Shown here: piece by piece, positions 1 to 8,114 of the stretch
How the letters are laid out: each line of letters starts with the position of its first letter
Position numbering within the stretch: position 1 is the first letter of the stretch
Origin: Fen-1135 sp963705275
Lineage (GTDB): Bacteria > Desulfobacterota > Syntrophia > Syntrophales > UBA2185
NCBI GenBank assembly: GCA_963705275.1
Contig: OY970063.1
Location: 1,922,001 to 1,986,000, forward strand
DNA length: 64,000 bases
Reading direction: 5' to 3'
Position numbers and translations under genes: made by a program
Notes under the pieces: model-generated
Told to the model about the DNA's origin: nothing
The model's database searches: none
Seen by the model: the letters and a program-made list of their open reading frames with translations, nothing else

Positions 1-99
1 TATAGCAGCCAAACAATTTCTATTGCTTCAAGCCTGAAAATCTGCAAGAATCTGCCCATCGTTACTTTCTCAAGTATCAATCAAGGCATCATAATCGAC

Positions 100-813
100 A
101 TGGGAAAAGAGATTAAGAACAAGCCTCAGAAATCTAACTTCGATTTTATCGTCGCGAAGATTCCCTTCTTGTCCTGCCTGTCAGAAGATGAATTAACCGA
201 TTTGAGAAGATACGTCATTGAGAAACAGTTTAAGAAGAATCAGGTCATCCTGTATGAAGATGATACCCTTAATTATCTCTACTTTGTTTATTCCGGCAAG
301 GTGAAGGTTATTCAGCTCAGCGCGGAAGGCCAGGAGAGGATCGTTGCTATTCGAAAGAGAGGCGAGTTCTTCGGTGAAATGGCGATACTCGATGGGATGA
401 CCGCGCCGGCCACAGTCGTTGCTATGGAGGAGACAAGCGTCGGGTTCATCTCCGCAAGAGATTTTCAAAACCATCTATTGCAGAACAGGAAAGTACTGAT
501 GGAGATTATATCCATGCTCTGCTCACGGTTGAGAGAGTCATGGCTGATGCTCAAGGTGTTGAGCTTTGCCGGCGCGGAGCAGCGGATAAAAGTGGTGCTG
601 AAAAATGCCGGCGACCAGTTCGGCGTCAAGGACCAGAGAGGAACAATTATCAATTTGAAACTCAGACACAAGGACATTGCCGAACTTGCAACTACTGCAA
701 GGGAAACAGTGACCCGCTCCCTCAAACGCCTCATCGAGGCGGAAGAGATTTCAATTTTAGAAAACAAACATATCCTTCTGAAGCCCGCCTTTTTCAAAAA
801 GATTGATCTGTAG
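100..813 (+). CDS. Crp/Fnr family transcriptional regulator
   Basis: A 237-residue cytoplasmic regulator. Residues about 20-140 form a cyclic-nucleotide-binding beta-roll, with the phosphate-binding-cassette signature GEFFGEMAILDG at 88-99. Residues about 150-230 form the Crp-type winged helix, with a recognition-helix region LATTARETVTRSLKRL near 197-212. Only two cysteines are present (26 and 141), so an FNR-type [4Fe-4S] sensor is unlikely. The ligand could be a cyclic nucleotide or another small molecule; the sequence does not decide. No strong Shine-Dalgarno sequence precedes the ATG. The downstream gene is convergent, so no operon partner is visible. Confidence 0.9.
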   Translation: MGKEIKNKPQKSNFDFIVAKIPFLSCLSEDELTDLRRYVIEKQFKKNQVILYEDDTLNYLYFVYSGKVKVIQLSAEGQERIVAIRKRGEFFGEMAILDGMTAPATVVAMEETSVGFISARDFQNHLLQNRKVLMEIISMLCSRLRESWLMLKVLSFAGAEQRIKVVLKNAGDQFGVKDQRGTIINLKLRHKDIAELATTARETVTRSLKRLIEAEEISILENKHILLKPAFFKKIDL

Positions 814-833
814 GGACTTTCCGGCAACCATTC

Positions 834-1759
834 TCAGCACTGTTGCGCTTTCAACTCTCCCGGCTTGAGCATCGCGTAAGCGAAGCGCATCACGGGCGTA
901 GGCACGTTCTTATCCGCGCCCATGCGCACAACGATGCCGATCAACGACTCCAGCTCGGACGGCTTTCCGGCCTCCACGTCACGCTGCATCGACGGCTTTA
1001 TGCCCGGCGCGCTGTTGTCAATGAAGGCCTGCGTCTTGGCGAGTATGTCGGCATCAAGTTTCACGCCCCTGGCTCTCGCTACCGCTGCCACTTCGCCGAT
1101 AGCCTCGCCGAGCAAAGAACGCGCTTCCGGCACACTGCGGTACTCGCCGAACGTCACGCGGGTCAGGCTGCCCATGGCGCTCACGGATGAAATAAAAACG
1201 AATTTTGTCCACAGGATTTTCAGGATATTATCGCTTGTTTCAACCGCCGCGCCGGTTTCCTTAAGCAGGTCGCATACGGCAGTGAGCCGTGGAGTCGCCT
1301 GTCCGCTGAACTCACCCAAGGCAATGCGGCGAAACTCACTGTACTGGCCGATAACACCCGGCCCCTCGATTGCTGCGGAAAGCCACGTGGCTCCGCCCAG
1401 CAAGTGATCCATGCCTACCACCTGGCCGATGCGGTCTGCAGCGTCTACGCCGTTCTGGAGTGGGACGACCAGTGTGTCCTTGCCGACCATCGGTTTGATT
1501 GCCTTTGCCGCTTCGTCGGTCTGATACGTCTTCGTTGCAAATATTATGAGGTCAACTGGTCCGACGTCAGCAGGTTTGTCGGTTGCCTTGGCCTTGGGTA
1601 CTTGGAAATCGCCGTGGACGCTCTTCACTTGCAGGCCGTGCTTACGTATTGCCTGAAGATGCGCGCCGCGGGCGATGAACGTCACATCTCTGCCTGCCTT
1701 CGCAAGCAGTCCTCCTAGTATCCTCCCACTCCGCCTGTTCCCATGATTGCGATTTTCAT
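834..1759 (-). pseudogene. ketopantoate reductase-family protein, frameshifted near the N-terminus
   Basis: The long open frame encodes a 2-dehydropantoate 2-reductase-like protein (NADPH-dependent, pantothenate pathway) but lacks the nucleotide-binding start. The missing start is just upstream in another frame: from the ATG at 1759 one reads a typical Rossmann beginning, MKIAIMGTGGVGGY, then a stop. A single missing base near 1716-1720, within the expected GGY(Y/F)GGLLAKAG segment, would join it to the main frame. The C-terminal ApbA_C-like part is intact to the stop at 834. This is either a recent pseudogene or a one-base sequencing error. Several ketopantoate-reductase-fold proteins act on other substrates, so panE is not assigned. 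Confidence 0.75.
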
Positions 1760-1848
1760 ATATGCACCTCCCGGATGGCTGACGATTACATCTTATCAGT
1801 CATTGTAATACATAAATAATTTTTCACAAATAGATTCTTAGAGCCTGA

Positions 1849-2595
1849 TCAGACGTTGAGCAGTCTTAATATGTTGTCGCACACGATATTTTCAAAATCC
1901 TCTTTCCCGAGATTCATCTCTTTAACTTCCCGAAGCTCGCCGCCGGGCGTACCGAAGGGGAAATCGCTTCCGAAAAGGATTCTCCTGCTTCCATACTTGT
2001 GCAGAAATTGCGCAATCTCCCGTCCTGAGGCAAGCGCAGTATCTGCATAGATAGTTTCGTCATCCCAGATCCCTGACTTGAAGAGCGCGGAAAAGCCGCC
2101 GTTCAATCCGCCCATGTGGGGAATGATAATGGGGGTTCTTCCATTGACTCTCCTTATGAAAGAGCGGGTATTGGCGAAAGATTCTTCCAGGATGATGGGA
2201 AGCTTCAGGCGGTATGCCTCCTGCAAGAATGACTCACAGAGCGGATCGTCGTAATGATAGACCGGTTCATATTCGTGGCGATGCCATTTAATTGCCTTGT
2301 AACCTTTCTTGAGCTCGTCCTTCCTGAAGTCGTTCCATACAAAATAATAGGCAAAGAAATTATTGTGGTTTCTCTGGATATCCAGTACATACTGATTGGC
2401 TTGCTGCCTGCAGGTGACCCAGGCGAAATTATCTTTGAAGTCATAGTCGTACCGGTCATAGATATCCTCTACCGGTGCAAAAAGGCATGCCCCCTGTATG
2501 CCCGCGGAATCAAGGTACCTCTTGATGTCCTCAAAAGGCAGGTTGGAATTCTGGATGCCGCAGTGCATATGGGAATCAATAATCTTCGCGCTCAT
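1849..2595 (-). CDS. amidohydrolase family (Amidohydro_2-type) metal-dependent hydrolase
   Basis: A 248-residue TIM-barrel amidohydrolase. The metal-binding HxH pair is in IIDSHMHCG near residues 5-12. Later landmarks are a central Lys/His segment (KWHRH), IIPHMGG, and the LFGSDFPFGTP loop with the catalytic Asp. The reading frame runs further upstream, but the ATG at 2595 is preferred: AAGGA lies about 7 bases upstream, and homology begins at once with MSAKIIDSH. The extra upstream frame overlaps the terminator of the next gene. Relatives include decarboxylases of the ACMSD group and lactone hydrolases, so the substrate is not predicted. Confidence 0.8.
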   Translation of the reverse strand: MSAKIIDSHMHCGIQNSNLPFEDIKRYLDSAGIQGACLFAPVEDIYDRYDYDFKDNFAWVTCRQQANQYVLDIQRNHNNFFAYYFVWNDFRKDELKKGYKAIKWHRHEYEPVYHYDDPLCESFLQEAYRLKLPIILEESFANTRSFIRRVNGRTPIIIPHMGGLNGGFSALFKSGIWDDETIYADTALASGREIAQFLHKYGSRRILFGSDFPFGTPGGELREVKEMNLGKEDFENIVCDNILRLLNV

Positions 2596-2654
2596 CTTCA
2601 TTTCCTTATATTTCCTATGCGTAAAGGGGGTCTGAAAGAAGGCAAAAAAACGCA

Positions 2655-2691
2655 AAATCCCGTCCTCATGTGAATTCGAGAAACGGGGTTT
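2655..2691 (-). terminator. hairpin terminator after the desulforedoxin-like gene
   Basis: A nine-base-pair stem (AAATCCCGT with ACGGGGTTT, including one T-G pair) closes a 19-base loop. On the minus strand it is followed by TTTTGCG. It lies 44 bases past the stop of the desulforedoxin-like gene, which fits an intrinsic terminator. Confidence 0.55.
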
Positions 2692-2734
2692 CACGAAAAT
2701 AGCGGAAAATCACAATTATTAGACTGACTCTAAA

Positions 2735-2971
2735 TTACTTCTTTTTAGCTTTGGCGGCAGGCTTCTTTTTGGCGACCTTCTTCGCTGCCGGTTTCTTCGC
2801 TTTTGCTGCGGGCTTTGCTTTCTTCTTCGCCTTGGCAGGGGCCTTCATCTTGACCATTTCCTCATCGCAGCAAATTAGTCCACCTACTGCACAGCCGCAC
2901 TCTTCGTCAACGACGACGACGAGGTCGCATACTTCACACGTCAAATAATCGCCTTCTTTCAAAGTTGCCAT
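2735..2971 (-). CDS. desulforedoxin-like iron protein with Lys/Ala-rich C-terminal tail
   Basis: A 78-residue protein in two parts. Residues 1-42 resemble desulforedoxin and the N-terminal domain of desulfoferrodoxin: a CxxC pair (C12, C15) and an adjacent CC pair (C34, C35) that would hold one Fe(S-Cys)4 site. Two additional cysteines (C25, C27) sit in a short insertion. Residues 43-78 are almost only Lys, Ala and Pro in repeating AKKKAKPAAK-like units, as in histone H1-like tails. The ATG at 2971 has a strong GAGGAGGG sequence upstream; an upstream GTG in frame is less likely. The tail suggests binding to nucleic acid or another polyanion, which is inference. A role in oxidative defence is plausible from the first domain only. 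Confidence 0.8.
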   Translation of the reverse strand: MATLKEGDYLTCEVCDLVVVVDEECGCAVGGLICCDEEMVKMKAPAKAKKKAKPAAKAKKPAAKKVAKKKPAAKAKKK

Positions 2972-3161
2972 TATCTTCACCCTCCTCTAAAATTGTTTTT
3001 TCCCAGTCCCAGTGAGACCGGTTCAGTAGTCATATTAGAATTATTTTATAATAGGGATGATGATTGTCAAGACATTATGCAATTTATTTTTGTTAAAATG
3101 AGACTGTGTATGCACCATATCAAACCCCGTCGATGTCGGGAAATCTATTCTGCTATGATGG

Positions 3162-4034
3162 TTATATGTTTTTTACAAAGTCGTTGATTACTGCCGCGAT
3201 CATCTGCGGCTGTTCCATAGGGATGAGATGTCCCGCATCCGGGACGACGACATGAGAGCCCTTCCTCAGCATGGAGACAATCCGCTTGAAGTCAACAAAG
3301 TTCTTGGTGTCACTATGCTCTCCCTCGATGACGAGGACGGGACATGAAACAAGGGGCAGCAGGGGCCACGGGTTATATTGCGCGCCGCCCATGAAGAGAC
3401 CTGCTTCCATTTCTGGTTTACAGACCAATTGAAGCCCGCCCCCCTCTTTCGGCTCCATGCCATACGCAACATAGAGCTCAAGCATTTCATCGTTCCATTT
3501 CCTGAAGAGATCTCTCGACCTGAGATAATCCATAGCCTCTGACTCGTTCTTCCAGTAGTTCCGCCTTTTAATTGCCAGGGAAGCCAGGGGATGGTCTTTT
3601 ACGGTAATTTTAGCGCGATAGAAATCATCGGAAAGGAGGATGGGCTCAATCAGTACCATGCCTTTTGCCTTTACGCCGCGGGCAGCATTTGCAATCGTGC
3701 AAATAGTCGCTCCCATGGAGTGTCCCACGAGGAATGCATCGTCGATATCGATGCTGTCCAAGAGAGCGGCAACGTCTCTTGCTATCTTTGCCCAGCCGAG
3801 GCCGCCCTTTTCAGGATCTTCTATCCGGTAATCGCACATGTACGGGGCGATGATCCTGTATGACGGATATAATTCTCTTGCGATAGGGTGCCATAGCCAG
3901 GGCGTAAACCCCGTCGCGTGAAGAAAGATTAGTGTGGGACCGCTGCCGTCGTATAAGAGATACGGCAGATGAGCGTCACCAACATCGTGAATCATCAATA
4001 CGGGCTTTGCCTGACCATTAGCGTCGGAAGGCAT
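3162..4034 (-). CDS. alpha/beta-hydrolase fold protein
   Basis: A 290-residue single-domain alpha/beta hydrolase. The nucleophile elbow GHSMGA places the catalytic Ser at 106, the oxyanion region LHATGFT is near 39-45, and the catalytic His lies in DAGHLIPME at 269. An acidic residue in VIEGEHSDTKNF (about 235-246) fits the third member of the triad. There is no signal peptide, so the protein is cytosolic. The length is usual for esterases, C-C bond hydrolases and haloperoxidase-like relatives; the substrate cannot be read from the sequence. It is transcribed alone, with a GGAAAGGG sequence before the ATG. Confidence 0.85.
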   Translation of the reverse strand: MPSDANGQAKPVLMIHDVGDAHLPYLLYDGSGPTLIFLHATGFTPWLWHPIARELYPSYRIIAPYMCDYRIEDPEKGGLGWAKIARDVAALLDSIDIDDAFLVGHSMGATICTIANAARGVKAKGMVLIEPILLSDDFYRAKITVKDHPLASLAIKRRNYWKNESEAMDYLRSRDLFRKWNDEMLELYVAYGMEPKEGGGLQLVCKPEMEAGLFMGGAQYNPWPLLPLVSCPVLVIEGEHSDTKNFVDFKRIVSMLRKGSHVVVPDAGHLIPMEQPQMIAAVINDFVKNI

Positions 4035-4111
4035 ATCGATATTCCCTTTCCATCATTATGAGCAACTGACGCTATTACCTCACATCGAAATTATGAATGC
4101 AAGAAATTTTG

Positions 4112-4137
4112 AAGCTCTCCGCAGCAAGATGCGGAGA
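4112..4137 (-). terminator. possible terminator hairpin
   Basis: TCTCCGC and GCGGAGA form a seven-base-pair stem around an 8-base loop, just past the stop of the membrane aminopropyltransferase-like gene. On the minus strand only a weak, interrupted T run follows, so this is a tentative call. Confidence 0.3.
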
Positions 4138-4155
4138 ACGGGCTCGCCACCTAAT

Positions 4156-6582
4156 TCAATGCCCTCCGCCAAGCGAGGGGACGATTCTTAAGAGGCGGCC
4201 AAATGTGAATGCCGCTACGACATAAAGCAAGACGGCTATCAGAATAATGGATTTGAAACCCCAGCTAATGGCGATTAACACAGTAGCTGAACTTCCGATA
4301 ACGGAAAAGAAACCGTTTATGCTCCACGCCCAGGCGATAAAGCCTCCTCTTTCTGTTGCCAACGCACTCAGGCCGCATGGGAAGGGGACGCCCATGGGAA
4401 TGGCGAGGGGAGCGATGAGCAGGCTGCAGGAAAGCATTCTTAGCCAGAGAGGAAGATCCGCAAGGAAGCTGTGCAGCCACCTGTCAGCGGTAATAAAGAT
4501 TATGCACATGAGACCGATAACGAGCATGGCCCCAAATATGTGTTTCGATTTTACTGAGCCGACATTTCCCGCGATCAGGCTTCCTATCCCCGAATAGACG
4601 AGGAACGAGCCGATTACAACTATTGCGGAAAAGACGGGATCATAAAGATAGCGGATGAATTGCTGGAGGATGGATATCTCAAGGAACATATATGCCAGAC
4701 CCAGAGAACCGAAATAAATAAGGATCGATGTGAGGCCCCTGTGGAAGGGAGCAACGAAGGGCATGGGGGCCAGGATGAAAATTATTCCCAAGAAAAAAAC
4801 GACGCACACCGTTATCCATACCAGTATATAGCCCCAATCCAGGAAAGGGATCAAGGCGCGGTTGGATGAGCTGAGATATTCCTTGAGCATTTCGATTCTG
4901 AAAAAATGAGAAAAGAAAGGCCTGTCGTCTGTGGCCGGTCTTATATAATAAGGATATGCATCGTAGAACTTATCCCTTTCCCCGGATAACAGGCTGACTG
5001 CGGCAGAATGAAAAGGGTCTCCTTCAAACTTATTAAAAATATTTGTCTCTTTTTCTGTAACTCCCGGATAATAGGAAATGTCGAAAAGATGCGCCTTGCA
5101 GAATTCCTTTATGGCTTCCGTTTCTTTCTCGTGAAAGATGCCGTCTTTCATAAGAAGCGTGGCGGTTTGCCAGCTCCTGATCATGATTATCGATTGCTCA
5201 GGCGAGTTTTTGGCGCGCTGTTCAATAGCCTCCATAGCTATGGCGAGCAGCTTGATGTTGTCTCGTGGGGGATTCTTGATCCATGTGGAGATGGAGAATA
5301 TGCCCCCAGGCGTGAGGCGCTCCATGCACAGCCTTATCGCCTCTGTTGTGAAAAGATAGTTTTCGTTGAGGGAATAAACACCGGCAGAGGCTGCTCCCAT
5401 GGACTCCAGGAGGTTGATCTCTATGAGATCAAAACGCTCTTCCGTTCTTTGCAAATATCCCCGCCCCTCTTCGACAAAGACGCTGACGTCTGCGGAGCCA
5501 TATATGTCACCGCTGAATGTCTTATATGGTCCTTGCATCATATGGATGATGTCACCATTTAATTCCACGACGGAGATGTTCTTAGCCCCGTGGTACATGG
5601 CATTGAGAATCTCCGTCCCGGAGCCGCCCCCGATAATGAGCACATGAGGATGATTTAGAATCTTATACGCGACTGAGTTGGTGCGGTAATCCATGAAGCG
5701 GATGTCATCTAAATCGCCTGTGAATTCATTTATTGCGCCAACCGTATTCCCGTCGAGAAAGAGCCCCTTCTGCCTGGGCAGCGGATAAGGACAGTTCAAA
5801 CTCAGATCAGGGAGATAGTGGTAGGCAGGTGTGTCCAATATTGTAACCAGACCAAGAGGGCCAAAAATTTCCATTTCCTTCTTTGCGGCCATGAGATTTT
5901 CAGCCTGGGAGAGTTCTTTGAAATTGCTCATCGGGAGCGGCAGGGAATGCAATAGAAATATATATATGAATGTTGCCGCAACACCGGCAATCAAGACTGT
6001 TCCCTGCCACACATAACTCGTGCATGCTCCCAGGGCCGCAAAAATTGCTATCAGCGTAATTACAAACATAATGTCATAAGGTCCGATGTGAAAAAAAGTG
6101 AGAAGGACAATCAGACTCCCCAGACCTGAACCGGCCATGTTGGCAAAATATATCCTGTGAATGTAATTGGAAGCGACCACGAAACTGACTCCGATGCAAA
6201 GGCCGCCGAGAAAAAAGGGGATAAAGATGGAAAGGCTGAGGTATAAGAGATGGCAAATCTCGCTCTTGTCCCAGACAATCATCAGCGGATTGAAGGCAAC
6301 CATACGGTTCAGATAGATGTTCATCCACATGGATAATGCAAAAAGAAGTGGGCAGGAAAAGAGAACAAGCGGAAAATGATCCTTCAGAGTTCTCCGGAAA
6401 AGGAAGATGACAGTTCCGCTTGCACCGAAGCCCAGGAGGGCAATGCTGATGATGAGATACGCGAAATGATACCAGTATTGTATGGAGAACATCTTGAAGA
6501 GCAGGATCTGGTATGAAATAAGGGCCGCGGAAATAGAAAAGACGGAAACCTGAATACGGCTTATTGACAGTTGGGCTGCCAT
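4156..6582 (-). CDS. polytopic membrane protein with central spermidine-synthase-like methyltransferase-fold domain
   Basis: About 808 residues. The N-terminal ~215 residues hold about six hydrophobic segments. Residues about 300-560 form a spermidine-synthase-like Rossmann domain with HVLIIGGGSGTE (nucleotide-binding loop near 313-324) and the acidic VVELNGD strand end. The C-terminal ~230 residues hold about six more membrane segments. This is the architecture of fused membrane/spermidine-synthase proteins, whose substrates are mostly unknown. The ATG at 6582 is preferred; a TTG at 6588 would overlap the stop of the upstream methyltransferase gene. Tight coupling to that gene, and an arginine decarboxylase gene nearby, suggest but do not prove a link to polyamine or protein-modification chemistry. 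Confidence 0.8.
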   Translation of the reverse strand: MAAQLSISRIQVSVFSISAALISYQILLFKMFSIQYWYHFAYLIISIALLGFGASGTVIFLFRRTLKDHFPLVLFSCPLLFALSMWMNIYLNRMVAFNPLMIVWDKSEICHLLYLSLSIFIPFFLGGLCIGVSFVVASNYIHRIYFANMAGSGLGSLIVLLTFFHIGPYDIMFVITLIAIFAALGACTSYVWQGTVLIAGVAATFIYIFLLHSLPLPMSNFKELSQAENLMAAKKEMEIFGPLGLVTILDTPAYHYLPDLSLNCPYPLPRQKGLFLDGNTVGAINEFTGDLDDIRFMDYRTNSVAYKILNHPHVLIIGGGSGTEILNAMYHGAKNISVVELNGDIIHMMQGPYKTFSGDIYGSADVSVFVEEGRGYLQRTEERFDLIEINLLESMGAASAGVYSLNENYLFTTEAIRLCMERLTPGGIFSISTWIKNPPRDNIKLLAIAMEAIEQRAKNSPEQSIIMIRSWQTATLLMKDGIFHEKETEAIKEFCKAHLFDISYYPGVTEKETNIFNKFEGDPFHSAAVSLLSGERDKFYDAYPYYIRPATDDRPFFSHFFRIEMLKEYLSSSNRALIPFLDWGYILVWITVCVVFFLGIIFILAPMPFVAPFHRGLTSILIYFGSLGLAYMFLEISILQQFIRYLYDPVFSAIVVIGSFLVYSGIGSLIAGNVGSVKSKHIFGAMLVIGLMCIIFITADRWLHSFLADLPLWLRMLSCSLLIAPLAIPMGVPFPCGLSALATERGGFIAWAWSINGFFSVIGSSATVLIAISWGFKSIILIAVLLYVVAAFTFGRLLRIVPSLGGGH

Positions 6583-6584
6583 AA

Positions 6585-7325
6585 TCAATCATGCCTGCCG
6601 GTCAGGGGAACGAAACGGACCGGTATCAAGTTTCTCGTAGTTACGTTTCCATCTTTATCCTTGGTTATCAAGATGAGATTCTGAACCAGGAAGGAGCCTC
6701 CCACGGGAATGACCATCCTGCCATTATTCTTGAGCTGTTCTATGAGCGGCGGCGGGATGTGGCCGGCCGCCGCAGTGACTATGACGGCATCAAACGGCGC
6801 GTATTTATTCCAACCGTAGTAACCGTCACCGATTGCGACTTCAACATTGCGGTAGCCTAAGTCTTTCAGACGGACGGCAGCAGACCTTGCCAGTTCAGGG
6901 ATAATTTCGATTGTATAGACCTGTTTGACGATGGGGGAGAGGACTGCCGCTTGGTAACCTGATCCCGTGCCGACTTCCAGAACCCTGCTGTTCTTATTCA
7001 GATTCAATATCTCCGTCATGTACGCCACAATATACGGCTGGGAGATGGTCTGCCCATATCCAATGGGCAGGGGGCCGTCGTCATAGGCCCTGTTTGAGTA
7101 ATTCTCCGAAACGAATTTATGGCGCGGCACTGCCGTCATCGCCTCTATCACACTGCGGTCTTTGACACCTCTCTCCATAATCTGGTCGTTCACCATGGAG
7201 AGCCTTTGTTTCTGGAAGTCATTATCGGTGAACTTAGCGGCATGCGCAAATGAATGAATTGATAAAACTGTGGCGATGAAAATAAAAAGAGAGCTGAAAA
7301 GGATACTGGTAGGCCTGTTCTTCAT
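6585..7325 (-). CDS. pcm: protein-L-isoaspartate O-methyltransferase with N-terminal signal peptide
   Basis: A 246-residue PCMT-family enzyme that methylates isoaspartyl residues with S-adenosylmethionine during repair of aged proteins. Family signatures are GYGQTISQP (89-97) and VLEVGTGSGY (115-124). The first 30 residues are a typical signal peptide (basic start, hydrophobic core, SFAHAA end), so the product is probably exported or membrane-tethered. The textbook enzyme is cytosolic. The stop codon abuts the start of the downstream membrane methyltransferase-fold gene, so the two are co-translated. Confidence 0.9.
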   Translation of the reverse strand: MKNRPTSILFSSLFIFIATVLSIHSFAHAAKFTDNDFQKQRLSMVNDQIMERGVKDRSVIEAMTAVPRHKFVSENYSNRAYDDGPLPIGYGQTISQPYIVAYMTEILNLNKNSRVLEVGTGSGYQAAVLSPIVKQVYTIEIIPELARSAAVRLKDLGYRNVEVAIGDGYYGWNKYAPFDAVIVTAAAGHIPPPLIEQLKNNGRMVIPVGGSFLVQNLILITKDKDGNVTTRNLIPVRFVPLTGRHD

Positions 7326-7441
7326 AGATACTCTAAGTAATCCCTACGAAAAAGAGGACGAACAGGAAATCTGATCTCAAAAGAGTATAAGAAAGACGAT
7401 GCTATGCACGGTTATGACAACAGGTGCGCAGTCAATATAAT

Positions 7442-7990
7442 TCAGAAAACAAATACAGCAGCGGCGACGACAGTCGTATATCCTGAGTTTCTTACGATTG
7501 CAGACTGGGTCACGTTGCGCGTCCTGACTATCTTGCCGCTAATCTTGAATATTTCTTTTTTCTCGTCCCAGCTTTCATCAACATTAAAGTCAATGCCCAA
7601 TGTGGATGCCAGCATAGCGGCGGCAAGGTCTTCAGCATAATCCCCGGCCTGCTTCTCCGTCTGGCCGAATGCATGATGTTCACTTATATAACCGTAAGAT
7701 GATACGTCAGCCGGGACGGCGCAGCCGACGGAAGCAGCCAGGAGTCTCTTCGGTTCATTACTGCAGCAGCGGCTCATGACACAGAAGGTCATTGCGCCGG
7801 GTACCATTTCCTTCAGACCCTGGGATTTTGACACCATCTTGCAGTGCGGCGGGAATATGCTCGATACCTGAACGAGGTTGAATTTCTCTATATCTGCTTC
7901 CCTCAGGGCTCTCTCAAATGAGTGGAGTTCATCCTTATGCGTGCCGACACCCTTTGTAAAAAAAATCTTCTTGGGAACAAGATATTCCAT
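7442..7990 (-). CDS. pdaD: pyruvoyl-dependent arginine decarboxylase
   Basis: A 182-residue PvlArgDC-family proenzyme that makes agmatine from arginine. The self-cleavage site is the Ser-Ser pair in LVQVSSIFPP, giving cleavage between S43 and S44 and a pyruvoyl group on the new N-terminus. The conserved Glu-containing segment SEHHAFGQTE follows. The ATG at 7990 is chosen because AGGAGGT sits directly upstream; the frame stays open a few codons further. With an aminopropyltransferase-like gene nearby it could feed polyamine synthesis. An agmatine ureohydrolase is not seen in the window. Confidence 0.9.
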   Translation of the reverse strand: MEYLVPKKIFFTKGVGTHKDELHSFERALREADIEKFNLVQVSSIFPPHCKMVSKSQGLKEMVPGAMTFCVMSRCCSNEPKRLLAASVGCAVPADVSSYGYISEHHAFGQTEKQAGDYAEDLAAAMLASTLGIDFNVDESWDEKKEIFKISGKIVRTRNVTQSAIVRNSGYTTVVAAAVFVF

Positions 7991-8114
7991 CTCCCACCTC
8001 CTAAAATTCATTGTCCCCTGTCCGACGGGTAGAGCCTTGACATGATCATTACGATAACGGGTATTGGTAGGCTCATTTATCAGCTTGTGAATGATATGTC
8101 AATAATAAGGATGA

